Assembly (NCBI RefSeq): GCF_027257975.1
Contig: NZ_JANZKX010000005.1
Span: 186,001 to 250,000 of the forward strand
Reading direction: 5' to 3'
Origin: Pelomonas sp. BJYL3
GTDB lineage: Bacteria; Pseudomonadota; Gammaproteobacteria; Burkholderiales; Burkholderiaceae_C
DNA length: 64,000 nucleotides
This document shows, in pieces, positions 19,237 through 27,806 of this stretch. Each line of letters opens with the position of its first letter. Position 1 is the stretch's first letter. Made by a program: the position numbers and the translations under genes. Below the pieces are notes generated by a model. The model saw only the letters and a list, made by a program, of their open reading frames with translations, was not told the origin of the DNA and ran no database searches.

Positions 19237-20562
19237 TCAGGGGCGGATCTTCAGCTGCGCATCCAGCGGTGCCCGGCCCAGGCCGTCGCTGCTGACGTCC
19301 TTGTTGGCGAAGGTGCGCACCGAGCCGTCACCCAGGTTGCCGATCAGCCGTGCCGCGGGGCTGGTGCCGCGCACATTGATGCCGGCGGTGTTGATCAGCA
19401 CATTGCCTTCCAGCGTGATGCTGGTCGAGTGGTTGATGTCCAGGCCGGCGTCATTGCAGTTGGCCACGATGTTGGCGCGTGCGAGGCCGTTCTCGTGCTC
19501 GGTGCGGCACAGCTGGTCCCGGCAGTAGCTGGGTCCCGTCAAGCCGCCCCCGAAGGAGATGCCCAGCCGCGTGCCGCGCGAGGACACGCCCTGGACGGCG
19601 CAGACCACCAGGTTGCGCTCAATGCGCCCGCCGCTGCCGCCGCCCTTCATGAAGATGCCGTAGCTGCTGGCCCTGTCATCGGGGTGCACGAAGTGGCGCA
19701 CGATGTTCTCGTCGATCACCCAGTGGCTGGCGGCCACGATGTCCACCGGATTGGCTGGTCGTGCGCTGACGCGCTCGCCCTTGTTCAGCAGGGTGTTGCG
19801 GGTCAGGTGGCCGTGGTCGGGGAACAGGCCCTTGCTGCCGTTCACCTTGACATGCGAATCGAAGTCGCTGATCACGTTGTTCTCGGCTCGGAAATGGCTG
19901 GCCTTGCCCGTCACGTGCAGGGCGTGCTCGCAGCCGGGCGGCTTGCAGTGGCCTTCGATGTCCAGGTCCTCGACATGCCAGTAGGGCTCCGTGATCTCGA
20001 ACAGCGTGGCCGTTTCCGAGACCAGCACAGCGGCCCGGGCATGGGCCGCGCGCAAGGTGATGGGCTGCTCGGCCGTGCCGGCCGAGCGCGTCCACAGCGA
20101 GCGGGTGATGGGGTAGCGGCCGTCGGCCAGCTCGAGGATGTCACCGGGCCTGGCCTCCTGCAGGGCCAGCTCCAGGGCCGCCGGGCTGTCCACCGGGCGC
20201 AGTCGCCGGCCCAGCTCCTCGTCGATCCTGCCGCGCCCGGCCAGGGCCTGCTGTCTTACACTGCGGGCGCTTTCGGCCCGCGCGCCGCGGCCGTGGTCGG
20301 GGTGCTGGCTGAGGTCCACCTCGGGCTCCAGCCAGGACTGCCATCCCTGCAGCAGCGGCTGAAAGACCGTCTCCAGCTTGGGATGGCCTTCCAGGCGCTT
20401 GAGAAGGTAGCGGGCATAGTCGTTCCCGCGCTTGGATGTCCAGGGCGTGCCGCCCAGGCGGTCCAGGTCCGCATAGATCAGCTTGAACGAGACAATGAGC
20501 ACGAGCAGCAGCAGGGCCGCAGCAATGAGGGGCAGTCGTCGGACTTTCATGGACATGGGCAT
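19237..20562 (-). CDS. Membrane-anchored right-handed beta-helix protein, possible polysaccharide lyase (PL6/chondroitinase B-like)
   Basis: The protein has about 441 residues. An N-terminal hydrophobic helix ('LPLIAAALLLLVLIVSF') acts as signal anchor. From about residue 110 the pattern 'LQEARPGDILELADGRYPI' begins a parallel beta-helix, followed by many Asn-ladder repeats such as 'NNVISDFDSHVKV' and 'NLVVCAVQGVSSRG'. PL6 alginate lyases and chondroitinase B begin with this motif. Polymer-cutting lyases are common in EPS loci, where they trim or release the polymer. Start candidates are 20562, 20556 and 20550 (three close ATG codons). It runs convergently to the EPS cluster and divergently from the acyltransferase. 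Enzymatic activity is not proven by the sequence. Confidence 0.7.
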   Translation of the reverse strand: MPMSMKVRRLPLIAAALLLLVLIVSFKLIYADLDRLGGTPWTSKRGNDYARYLLKRLEGHPKLETVFQPLLQGWQSWLEPEVDLSQHPDHGRGARAESARSVRQQALAGRGRIDEELGRRLRPVDSPAALELALQEARPGDILELADGRYPITRSLWTRSAGTAEQPITLRAAHARAAVLVSETATLFEITEPYWHVEDLDIEGHCKPPGCEHALHVTGKASHFRAENNVISDFDSHVKVNGSKGLFPDHGHLTRNTLLNKGERVSARPANPVDIVAASHWVIDENIVRHFVHPDDRASSYGIFMKGGGSGGRIERNLVVCAVQGVSSRGTRLGISFGGGLTGPSYCRDQLCRTEHENGLARANIVANCNDAGLDINHSTSITLEGNVLINTAGINVRGTSPAARLIGNLGDGSVRTFANKDVSSDGLGRAPLDAQLKIRP

Positions 20563-20598
20563 TGACTCGGGCGGGGCGGATCGAGCCCCGATTCTCTG

Positions 20599-21666
20599 AT
20601 GTCCCTGTTCCAGACGCCGCCCTGGTTTCGCCTCATGGCCTCCCGCGGTCTGGGGGGGCAGGGTGAGCCCGTGTTGTTCAGTGCCGAAGCCGGGGCCGGC
20701 CGGCGTCTCTCGCTGTGGCTGTGTCGGCATGAGCGCCCCGTCGCGCCAGCCGGTGCGCGGCTGACCGCCCTGGGCAACTTCTACAGCCCGCGCTTCGGAC
20801 CCTTGCTCGAGCCGGCCTCACCCGCCTGGGAGTCAGCAGAGGCTGCGCAGGCCGCGAGAAGCATCGGCCTGCAGCTGCGCTGCGACGCCGATGGCGCGGT
20901 GCTCAGCCTGCAGCCCCTGCAGGCCGGCAGCGCCGAGCTGAAGCTGCTCCAGGGCGGGCTGACCGCCGCAGGCTATCGCACGGATTGCTACCACTGCTTC
21001 GAGAACTGGGTGCTGCCCTGCGCGGGCCTGCGCTTCGAGCCCTACTGGGCCGCGCGCTCCTCCCGGCTGCGCAATACCGAGCGGCGCGCCCGCAAGCGCC
21101 TGCAGGCCGAGCATGGGCTCAGCATCGAGATCGTGCGAACGGCAGGGCCCGCGCTGGACCGCGCGCTTCAGGACTTCGAGTCGGTCTACCAGGACAGCTG
21201 GAAGCAGGGCGAGGTCCGCCCCGACTTCATCCGCGAGCTGGTGCAGCTGCTGGCTGCCGACGGGCGCCTGCGCCTGGGCGTGCTGCGCCTGCAGGGCGTG
21301 GCGCAGGCGGCACAGCTTTGGTGGGTGCATGAGGGGGTGGCCAGCATCTACAAGCTGGCCTACCGCGACAGCGCCGCAAAGCTGGGCGTGGGCACCGTGC
21401 TGTCTGCCAGCCTGTTCCAGGACACGCTGGACAGTGGCGAGGTGCACCTCATCGACTACCTCAACGGCTCCGAGCCCTACAAGCAGGACTGGGTCAGCGA
21501 GCGCCGCGAGTTTCTGGGCCTGGTGGCCTTCGACCTGCGCCGCCCGGCGGCCTGGATGCCGGCCTTGCGGCACTTCGGCGGCCGCTGGATCAAGGGCCTG
21601 CTGAAAAGGCTGCGCCCGCACAAGGCGGGCGCAGAAGCGGTCGACAGGGCCCAGGACGAGGCCTGA
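20599..21666 (+). CDS. GNAT-superfamily acyltransferase (BioF2-like/FemAB-related)
   Basis: The protein has 355 residues. The C-terminal half contains 'ARKRLQAEHGLSIEIV', 'YQDSWKQGEVRPDFIREL' and 'AYRDSAAKLGVGTVLSA', typical of the acetyltransferase_6 (BioF2-like) domain. The N-terminal half is a related, degenerate GNAT half. Exosortase clusters usually include a FemAB-like acyltransferase; this protein may fill that place, adding an acyl or amino-acyl group to the polysaccharide. It starts 36 bp from the divergent beta-helix gene, so both could share a promoter region. Substrate unknown. Confidence 0.8.
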   Translation: MSLFQTPPWFRLMASRGLGGQGEPVLFSAEAGAGRRLSLWLCRHERPVAPAGARLTALGNFYSPRFGPLLEPASPAWESAEAAQAARSIGLQLRCDADGAVLSLQPLQAGSAELKLLQGGLTAAGYRTDCYHCFENWVLPCAGLRFEPYWAARSSRLRNTERRARKRLQAEHGLSIEIVRTAGPALDRALQDFESVYQDSWKQGEVRPDFIRELVQLLAADGRLRLGVLRLQGVAQAAQLWWVHEGVASIYKLAYRDSAAKLGVGTVLSASLFQDTLDSGEVHLIDYLNGSEPYKQDWVSERREFLGLVAFDLRRPAAWMPALRHFGGRWIKGLLKRLRPHKAGAEAVDRAQDEA

Positions 21667-21685
21667 GCCGGGTTCAGCAGAGGCC

Positions 21686-22408
21686 TCAGACGGCCAGCAG
21701 CTCCACCTCGAACAGCAGCGTGGCATTGGGCGGGATCACGCCGCCTGCGCCGTAGGGGCCATAGCCCAGGTCCGAGGGGATCACCAGCATGCGCTTGCCG
21801 CCGACCTTCATGCCCTGAACGCCTTCGTCCCAGCCCTTGATGACCTGGCCGGCATCCAGGTGGAACTTGAAGGGGTCGTTGCGGTCCTTGCTGGAATCGA
21901 ACTTCTTGCCGCGCTGGCCGTTCTTGTAGAGCCAGCCGGTGTAGTGCACGGTGACGCGCTTGCCCGAGACGGCTTCGGCGCCGTCACCCACGGTCACGTC
22001 CTCGAACTGCAGGCCGCTGGCGGTGGTCTGCAGGGTCAGCGCGAGGGGCTCGGAACCGCCGGACACGCCCAGCAGCTCCACCTCGAACATCAGCGTGGCA
22101 TTGGGCGGGATCACGCCGCCGGCGCCGCGGGCGCCATAGCCCAGCTGCGCGGGGATCACCAGCACGCGGGTGCCGCCGATCTTCATGCCCTGCACGCCTT
22201 CGTCCCAGCCCTTGATGACCATGCCGCCGTCGAGCTCGAACTCGAAGGGCTGGCCGCGGTCCTTGCTGGAGTCGAACTTGGCGCCCTTGACGCCGTCCTT
22301 GTACAGCCAGCCGGTGTAGTGCACGCGCACGTCCTGGCCGGACTTGGCCTCGGCGCCGTCGCCGACCTGGGTGTCTTCGTACTGCAGGCCGGTGGAGGTG
22401 GTGATCAT
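21686..22408 (-). CDS. FKBP-type peptidyl-prolyl isomerase with two tandem FKBP domains
   Basis: The protein has 240 residues: two complete FKBP domains, about 5-115 and 128-240, highly alike. Each carries 'VHYTGWLYK', 'FDSSKDR', '[13 protein letters not shown]' and '[10 protein letters not shown]', the active-site motifs of the family. They share most positions, which points to a recent internal duplication. No signal peptide is present, so a cytoplasmic folding helper is likely. A purine-rich stretch (CGAGG) lies about 10 bases upstream of ATG. It converges on the acyltransferase gene with 19 bp between stops. Confidence 0.95.
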   Translation of the reverse strand: MITTSTGLQYEDTQVGDGAEAKSGQDVRVHYTGWLYKDGVKGAKFDSSKDRGQPFEFELDGGMVIKGWDEGVQGMKIGGTRVLVIPAQLGYGARGAGGVIPPNATLMFEVELLGVSGGSEPLALTLQTTASGLQFEDVTVGDGAEAVSGKRVTVHYTGWLYKNGQRGKKFDSSKDRNDPFKFHLDAGQVIKGWDEGVQGMKVGGKRMLVIPSDLGYGPYGAGGVIPPNATLLFEVELLAV

Positions 22409-22445
22409 GGATAAAGCCTCGTGGGGAAAAACGCGAATCCCGGGA

Positions 22446-23381
22446 TCATGCCATCAAAGACGGGCGGCGCAGGTCCTGGCTCGCCCACGCGCGCACCGCG
22501 GCGGCGAGCCAGTCGGCCATCGTCGAGCCGGGCAGGGCGGGCAGGCCCAGCGCGGCGCCGGCTTGCTGCAGGGTGGCCAGCGGCTCGCCCAGGTCCAGCG
22601 GCCGGGCGCCGTTCTGCTTGGAGAGCTTCTCGCCATTGGCGCCCAGCACCAGCGGCGTGTGCAGGTAGCGCAGGGCGGGGAGGCCCAGCAGCTGCTGGAG
22701 GCGGATCTGGCGCGGGGTGTTGTCCGCCAGGTCCTCGCCGCGGACGACGTCGGTGATGCCCTGCTCGGCATCGTCCACCACGACGCAGAGCTGGTAGGCC
22801 CACAGCCCGTCCGCCCGGCGCAGCACGAAGTCGCCCACGGCCTCGGTGAGGTTCTGCCGCTGGGCGCCCAGCCGGCGGTCCTGCCAGGACAGGGTCAGGT
22901 CTTGCGCCCCCGCCAGATCGGCGGTGCTCAACAGCCGCCAGGCGCGGGCCTGTGCGGAGGACAGCCGGCGATGCCGGCAGGTGCCGGGATAGACCAGCTC
23001 GCCGTGCCGGGGCTTCTGCTGCGCCTGCGCGGCCAGGGCGTCGGCGATGGACTTGCGCGTGCAGTCGCAGCCATAGGCCCAGCCGGCATCGACCAGGCGC
23101 AGCAGGGCCGCCGCGTACAGGGGCTCGCGCCGCGACTGCCAGACGGGCGGCTCGTCGGGCACCAGGCCCAGGGTCTGGAGCTGGCCCAGGATGGCCTGGT
23201 CCGCGCCGCGGACGCAGCGGCCCTGGTCGTGGTCCTCGATGCGCACCAGCCAGCGGCCACCGTGGGCGCGGGCGTCCAGCCAGCTGGCCAGCGCGGCGAC
23301 CAGGGAGCCGGCATGCAGCAAGCCGGTGGGCGAGGGGGCGAAGCGGCCGCGGTAGGGGAGGCCGCTCAGGGCCTGATTCAC
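22446..23381 (-). CDS. gluQ: Glutamyl-Q tRNA(Asp) synthetase
   Basis: The protein has 311 residues and resembles the catalytic half of glutamyl-tRNA synthetase without an anticodon-binding domain. It has '[15 protein letters not shown]' (HIGH-type motif) near the N-terminus, '[11 protein letters not shown]' and the KMSKS-type 'KLSKQNG' near residue 240. GluQ attaches glutamate to queuosine in tRNA(Asp). A four-residue zinc-site region with 'CDCTRK' and a later 'CRHRR' is visible. GTG at 23381 is the best start: it overlaps the LysR stop by 4 bp and leads directly into the conserved motif. Confidence 0.93.
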   Translation of the reverse strand: MNQALSGLPYRGRFAPSPTGLLHAGSLVAALASWLDARAHGGRWLVRIEDHDQGRCVRGADQAILGQLQTLGLVPDEPPVWQSRREPLYAAALLRLVDAGWAYGCDCTRKSIADALAAQAQQKPRHGELVYPGTCRHRRLSSAQARAWRLLSTADLAGAQDLTLSWQDRRLGAQRQNLTEAVGDFVLRRADGLWAYQLCVVVDDAEQGITDVVRGEDLADNTPRQIRLQQLLGLPALRYLHTPLVLGANGEKLSKQNGARPLDLGEPLATLQQAGAALGLPALPGSTMADWLAAAVRAWASQDLRRPSLMA

Positions 23382-24388
23382 AGCAGCAGGCCCTCGTGCT
23401 GCTCGAGCAGCGCGCCGCGCGTGACCGGGCTGCGCAGCTGTTGCAGCCACCAGGCCAGGGCACGGGCCGGCGGATGGCCGGCCCGCCAGGCGTAGTTCAG
23501 CGAGACCGGCGGGCGGACCTGGGCATAGGGCTTGTGCACCAGACGGCCGGCCTCGACATGCCGCCGCACCATGGAGCGGGGCAGGGAGCCGCAACCCAGG
23601 CCGCGCAGCAGGGCCTCCAGCTTGGCGGCCATGGAGGGCATGGTCAGCACCTCCTGGCCGGGCATCACGCCCACCGTCATGGGCAGCAGCTGGCGGGCCG
23701 TGTCGGCCACGGCGATGATGCGGTGCTGGGCGATGGTGCCCGGGTCCAGGGCGCCCTCATGCGTGGCCAGCGGGTGGTGGGGGGCCACGACGAAGATCAT
23801 CTCCATCTCGCCCAGGGGCTCGCAATGGAAGCTGCTGCCGGGCGGCTGGGTGGTGGTGCCGATGGCCAGGTCGGCCTGGCCCGAGCTCAGCGCCTCCCAG
23901 GTGCCGGCCAGCACCTCGGTGCGCAGCTTCAGCCGGGTGGGCGGCGGCTTGCCGTCCTCGCGCAGCTGGAAGAAGGCTTCCATCAGGTCGTAGACCGCGC
24001 GGCGGGCGATGGCGTCGTCGATGGCCACCGTCAAAGTGCTTTCCCAGCCCGTGGCCACGCGGCGCACGCGGTTGGCCACGGCGTCCATCTCCTGCAGCAG
24101 GCGGCGGCCCTCGGCCAGCAACTCCTGGCCCGCGGCGGTCAGCACGGCCTGGCGCGAGCTGCGGTCGAAGAGCAGCACGTCCAGCGCCTCTTCCAGCTGG
24201 CGCACGCTGTAGGTGAGGGCGGAGGGCACCTTGCCCATCTCGCGGGCGGCTGCCGCGAAGCTGCCGGTGCGGGCGATGCTGTCCATCATGGAGAGCGCCT
24301 CGGGCGTCAGCACCCGCCGGCTGGTCTGGTGGGCCTCCAGCGACAGCGTGCTGATGGCGTAGGGGCTGGCGGGATCTTTGTGCGGCAT
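23378..24388 (-). CDS. LysR-family transcriptional regulator
   Basis: The protein has 336 residues. A winged helix-turn-helix occupies about 27-86 ('[21 protein letters not shown]'), followed by an effector-binding domain beginning near 115. The gene is divergent from the pirin gene with an 89-bp spacer that holds an inverted repeat. LysR proteins often control such a divergent neighbour, and close relatives beside pirin genes are common in betaproteobacteria. The effector cannot be deduced. The 3' end is coupled to gluQ by a 4-bp overlap. Confidence 0.93.
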   Translation of the reverse strand: MPHKDPASPYAISTLSLEAHQTSRRVLTPEALSMMDSIARTGSFAAAAREMGKVPSALTYSVRQLEEALDVLLFDRSSRQAVLTAAGQELLAEGRRLLQEMDAVANRVRRVATGWESTLTVAIDDAIARRAVYDLMEAFFQLREDGKPPPTRLKLRTEVLAGTWEALSSGQADLAIGTTTQPPGSSFHCEPLGEMEMIFVVAPHHPLATHEGALDPGTIAQHRIIAVADTARQLLPMTVGVMPGQEVLTMPSMAAKLEALLRGLGCGSLPRSMVRRHVEAGRLVHKPYAQVRPPVSLNYAWRAGHPPARALAWWLQQLRSPVTRGALLEQHEGLLL

Positions 24389-24401
24389 GCCTTCATCTTA
24401 T

Positions 24402-24418
24402 TTGAACGATGGCTTCAA
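24402..24418. promoter_or_regulatory. Possible LysR operator between lysR and pirin
   Basis: TTGAA-N7-TTCAA is a perfect inverted repeat with the T-N11-A form usual for LysR boxes. It lies 14 bp upstream of the lysR start codon and 60 bp upstream of the pirin start, where autoregulation and pirin control would be expected. No binding data are available. Confidence 0.45.
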
Positions 24419-24477
24419 GCGCGCTCGACCCCGGCGGAGGCAGGGATCCCTACAGTGAGTGCAGGAGAAATCGCACC

Positions 24478-25215
24478 ATGTCCCAGACCCAGCTGATCCG
24501 TTCCTGCGACCGAGGCTATGCCGACCACGGCTGGCTGAAGAGCTTCCACAGCTTTTCCTTTGCCGACTACTACGACCCGTCCCGCATGGGCTTCGGCGCC
24601 CTGCGCGTGATCAACGAGGACCGCATCGCCCCCGGCACCGGCTTCGGTACCCATGGCCACCGGGACATGGAGATCATCAGCTACGTGCTGGACGGCGAGC
24701 TGGCGCACCGCGACAGCATGGGCAATGGCGATGCCGGTGCCGCCAACGCCGGCGTGATCCGCCCGGGTGACGTGCAGCGCATGAGCGCCGGCACCGGCGT
24801 GCTGCACAGCGAGTTCAACCATGCCAAGGACCGGGCCACCCATTTCCTGCAGATCTGGATCCAGCCCAACCAGCGCGGTGTGGCGCCGGGCTATGAGCAG
24901 AAGCACATCGAGGTGCAGCGCAAGCGTGGCCGGCTGGCCCTGATCGCCGCCCCCGCGGGCGAAGCCAGCGCCGCGGACGCCGTGATGATCCACGCCAATG
25001 CGCGGGTCTATGCCGGGCTGTTCGATGGCGCCGAAACCGAGACATTGCCCCTGCCCGCAGGCCGCCTGGCCTATGTGCACCTGATCCGCGGCAAGCTCAG
25101 CGTCAATGGCCAGCGCCTGGCCACCGGTGACGCCCTGCAGCTCCAGGACGTGGCCCAGCTGCAGCTCGCCGAGGGCGAGGATGCCGAAGTGCTGGTCTTC
25201 GATCTGGCGCCCTGA
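24478..25215 (+). CDS. Pirin family protein (bicupin)
   Basis: The protein has 245 residues. The N-terminal cupin contains 'GFGTHGHRDMEIISYVLDGE' with the metal-binding His and Glu residues and 'HSEFNHAKD' later. The C-terminal cupin is less conserved. Bacterial pirins of this type include quercetin dioxygenases; the cellular substrate is uncertain. ATG at 24478 follows a good ribosome site (CAGGAGAAA), which decides it over an in-frame upstream start. Divergent from the LysR regulator. Confidence 0.93.
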   Translation: MSQTQLIRSCDRGYADHGWLKSFHSFSFADYYDPSRMGFGALRVINEDRIAPGTGFGTHGHRDMEIISYVLDGELAHRDSMGNGDAGAANAGVIRPGDVQRMSAGTGVLHSEFNHAKDRATHFLQIWIQPNQRGVAPGYEQKHIEVQRKRGRLALIAAPAGEASAADAVMIHANARVYAGLFDGAETETLPLPAGRLAYVHLIRGKLSVNGQRLATGDALQLQDVAQLQLAEGEDAEVLVFDLAP

Positions 25216-25278
25216 AGCTCGCGTTCCGATGAGGCCGGGGGCCTGCGCCCGCGCGTGGGCCCTCGCTACACTGGCGTG

Positions 25279-25998
25279 ATGCAAAAGCTGTTCTCGCACC
25301 TGGGCCTGCTGCCGCTGGCCGACTGGCTGGCACTCGTGGGTTTCTTCGTGGCCTGGGTGGGCTACGCCCAGTTCGCCCGCCACCGGGCGCAGCAGAAGGG
25401 CTCGCTGCTGGCCATCACCAACCAGGTTCGGCGCCGCTGGATGATGCAGGTCACCTACCGCGAGGTGCGGGTGATCGATGGCGTGGTGGTGCAGAGCCTG
25501 GCCTCCAGCCCCTCCTTCTTTGCCTCCACCACCATCCTGATCCTGGGCGGCCTGCTGGCGGCCCTGGGCGCCAGCGACAAGGCCAGCGAGCTGGTCAAGG
25601 AACTGCCCTTCGCGGCCAGCACCAGCAACCTGGTGTTCGACCTGAAGCTGGTGTTGCTGACGGCCATCTTCATCTACGCCTTCTTCCGCTTCACCTGGAG
25701 CATGCGCCAGTACACCTTCGGCGCGCTGCTGGTGGCTTCGGCGCCAGAGTCGGAGCAGTACCTCGCCGAAGGCCTGGACCGCACCGCCTTTGCCGACCGC
25801 GCCGGCCGCGTGGTGGGCATGGCCGCCGAGACCTTCAACGATGGCCTGCGGGCCTACTACCTGGCCTTTGCCGCCATCGCCTGGTTCTTCTCGCCCTGGG
25901 CCATGCTGGCCGCGACGGTGGGCGTGATCTACATCCTCTACCAGCGCGAGTTCCACTCCGAGGTGCTGGACGTGCTGCGCGAGGCAGTCCGGCACTGA
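25279..25998 (+). CDS. DUF599 family membrane protein
   Basis: The protein has 239 residues with about four membrane helices: near 12-28, 83-97, 124-142 and a C-terminal pair around 195-228. Signature stretches are 'ARHRAQQKGSLLAITNQVRRRWM' (split here by charge) and 'SSPSFFASTTILILGGL'. These mark the DUF599 family, whose function is unknown. It follows pirin by 63 bp on the same strand and converges on the ATP-grasp gene with 18 bp between stops. Confidence 0.88.
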   Translation: MQKLFSHLGLLPLADWLALVGFFVAWVGYAQFARHRAQQKGSLLAITNQVRRRWMMQVTYREVRVIDGVVVQSLASSPSFFASTTILILGGLLAALGASDKASELVKELPFAASTSNLVFDLKLVLLTAIFIYAFFRFTWSMRQYTFGALLVASAPESEQYLAEGLDRTAFADRAGRVVGMAAETFNDGLRAYYLAFAAIAWFFSPWAMLAATVGVIYILYQREFHSEVLDVLREAVRH

Positions 25999-26016
25999 GC
26001 CGGTCAGGGGCTGCGC

Positions 26017-26934
26017 TCAGTGCAGCGGCTCGGCCCCCCGCAGCAGCCGGGCCAGCGAGCCGGAGATGTCCTGGCCGGTCGCGTCCTCGAAGAAGCTGTA
26101 GCCCGGGCTGGGATTGGCCTCGAAGCAGTAGGTGAGCCCGTCGTCCGCCAGCATCAGGTCCAGGCCCACGAAGGGCAGCCCCAGGACCTGCGAGGCGCGC
26201 AGGCAGCGCTCGCGCGTGCGGGGCTCCAGGGTGGTGGGCCGCAGGTGGGCGTCGCCGCCCTGGCGCGAGGCATAGCGGTAGTCCACCACGTCCGCGTCGA
26301 TCTCGGTGGCATGGACCTCCTGCCCCACCACATGCACCCGCACATTGCTGCCCCGCAAGCGCTTCTGGAACAGGGTGGGGCAATGGCGCAGGCGGTCCAG
26401 GCGGGAGCGGGCCTCGTCGTCCAGCTCCCGCACGATGGAGCGCACGCCGCTGGCGGACTTGTAGATCAGGGGCCCCTGCTCGGCCTCGAAGGCCAGCACC
26501 TCCGCCGGGTCGTTGCTCACGAGGCTGGGCGGCACGGCAAAGCCCAGCCCGGCGAGCAGGCGCAGCTGGTAGGGCTTGGAGGCGTTCGACCCCATGGCCG
26601 ACACGCGGTTGACCACCGTGCCCGGGAAGAGTTCGCCCAGCTCCGCCCAGGCCTGGCACCACAGCTGCTGCTGCAGGGCCGAGGCCTGCGAGCCGCTCCC
26701 CGGTCGGCCGAAGGGACGCAGGTAGATCCCCTGGACGGCCTCGAGCGCCTGGGACCGCCCTCCATGGGCAAAGCTGCCCGTGAGGCGTCCTCCAGCCAGG
26801 GCATGGCGAGGCAGCTGCTGCGCCTCAGTCTCCGGCCGCAGCCACAGGGGCTGGACGCCCTGGTGTCGAAGGGACTGGACCAGCAGTTCACAGGGGCTGT
26901 CGCTGCCGATGATCAGTACGGGGGCCTGGCTCAT
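26017..26934 (-). CDS. RimK/MvdD-like ATP-grasp ligase
   Basis: The protein has 305 residues. An N-terminal pre-ATP-grasp domain (about 1-110) is followed by 'ASKPYQLRLLAGLGFAVPP' and 'LVSNDPAEV', which resemble the entry to the ATP-grasp fold in graspetide (MvdC/MvdD-type) ligases. 'LIYKSASG' provides a nucleotide-binding Lys, 'RVHVVGQEVHATEID' the central strands and 'GLDLMLADD-GLTYCFEANPSPG' the Glu/Asn metal ligands. These enzymes join a carboxylate to an amine or hydroxyl using ATP, often on a peptide. It is the last gene of a coupled operon with a protease and a truncated homologue; its substrate is unknown. Confidence 0.82.
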   Translation of the reverse strand: MSQAPVLIIGSDSPCELLVQSLRHQGVQPLWLRPETEAQQLPRHALAGGRLTGSFAHGGRSQALEAVQGIYLRPFGRPGSGSQASALQQQLWCQAWAELGELFPGTVVNRVSAMGSNASKPYQLRLLAGLGFAVPPSLVSNDPAEVLAFEAEQGPLIYKSASGVRSIVRELDDEARSRLDRLRHCPTLFQKRLRGSNVRVHVVGQEVHATEIDADVVDYRYASRQGGDAHLRPTTLEPRTRERCLRASQVLGLPFVGLDLMLADDGLTYCFEANPSPGYSFFEDATGQDISGSLARLLRGAEPLH

Positions 26935-27806
26935 GGGTGGAGCTCCTCTGCTGGCAAGGTGGTGGGAGGCGGCCGCCAGGCGTCGCCGCCGGCGGCGGTG
27001 CGGGGCAAGACCTGACCCCGCCGGTCCGGGCCCAGGCCCAGGCAGGCCAGCAGGGCGGCCTCGAGGGCGGTATCCAGCTGGCGCAGTTCGGGGCGCGGGT
27101 CGGCACGGTCCAGCACCCAGCGGCCGGCGCCGTCCCTGCAGAGCCAGACTTCCAGCAGGGCCAGGTCCAGCCGGGCGGCAAAGGCGGGCAGGGCCGAGGT
27201 CCAGTAGCGCAGGGCAGGCTCCATGGCCGCACGGGACTGCACATCCGGCAGACACTGTGAACCCAGCACCAGCAGGCGGCGCTGCTCGCGCCCTGGGGGC
27301 GGGGGCGAGGTCTCCGGCCAGGCCGGCAGCCCGGCATGGCTGGCCTGCAGCCGCCACCAGCTGGGCGAGCCCTGCGGCCCGCAGAGCCCCGTGGGATGCG
27401 CAGGGTTCAGCACGGGGCAGGGCAGGCTGGCCAGCCAGAATGACAGGATGGCCTGCCATTCCTGCTGCTGGTAGGCCGCGTCCGCGTGCGTGCCGGCCAG
27501 CTGGGGCGGGCCCAGGCGGTTCAGCACCGCCCGCAGGCGATGGCCCTCGATGCGGTGCGGGCCCAGCTGCAGCGCAGACCGGGTCCGGCCTGCGCTGTCC
27601 ATGCGCAGGGACCAGTGCCTGGCCTGCAGCAGCGCCGGGGCGGGCAGGCTCAGGAGCTCGCCGCCTTGCGCCCGGGCAGCCAGTGCCAGGCAGCGCCGCA
27701 GGGGCTCTGCGCTGGCATCGTCCAGCTCGTGCAGCAGCAGCCACAGCGGGCCTTCGGCAGAGCCGCCCTCGCGGACGGCTCCTGGCTCACTGGCCCTGGC
27801 TGCCAT
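26931..27806 (-). CDS. Truncated, ATP-grasp-like protein of unknown function
   Basis: The protein has 291 residues and no standard motif of a named family. The segment 'PVLNPAHPTGLCGP' then 'WWRLQASHAGLPAWPET' lines up with 'TVVNRVSAMGSNAS' then 'YQLRLLAGLGFAVPPSL' of the adjacent ATP-grasp ligase, so this looks like a relative of its pre-ATP-grasp half. The Lys, Glu and Asn of the catalytic core are not seen. It may be a binding or regulatory partner. ATG at 27806 overlaps the protease stop by 20 bp (a GTG at 27821 is an alternative), and its stop overlaps the ligase start by 4 bp. Confidence 0.7.
   Translation of the reverse strand: MAARASEPGAVREGGSAEGPLWLLLHELDDASAEPLRRCLALAARAQGGELLSLPAPALLQARHWSLRMDSAGRTRSALQLGPHRIEGHRLRAVLNRLGPPQLAGTHADAAYQQQEWQAILSFWLASLPCPVLNPAHPTGLCGPQGSPSWWRLQASHAGLPAWPETSPPPPGREQRRLLVLGSQCLPDVQSRAAMEPALRYWTSALPAFAARLDLALLEVWLCRDGAGRWVLDRADPRPELRQLDTALEAALLACLGLGPDRRGQVLPRTAAGGDAWRPPPTTLPAEELHP
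27006..27019 (-). repeat. Copy of a dispersed 14-bp repeat (GGGGTCAGGTCTTG)
   Basis: An exact copy of the 14-mer, read on the minus strand, inside the truncated ATP-grasp-like gene, where it encodes part of 'RGQVLPR'. Other exact copies are at 30133, 37467 and 44539. Confidence 0.7.
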
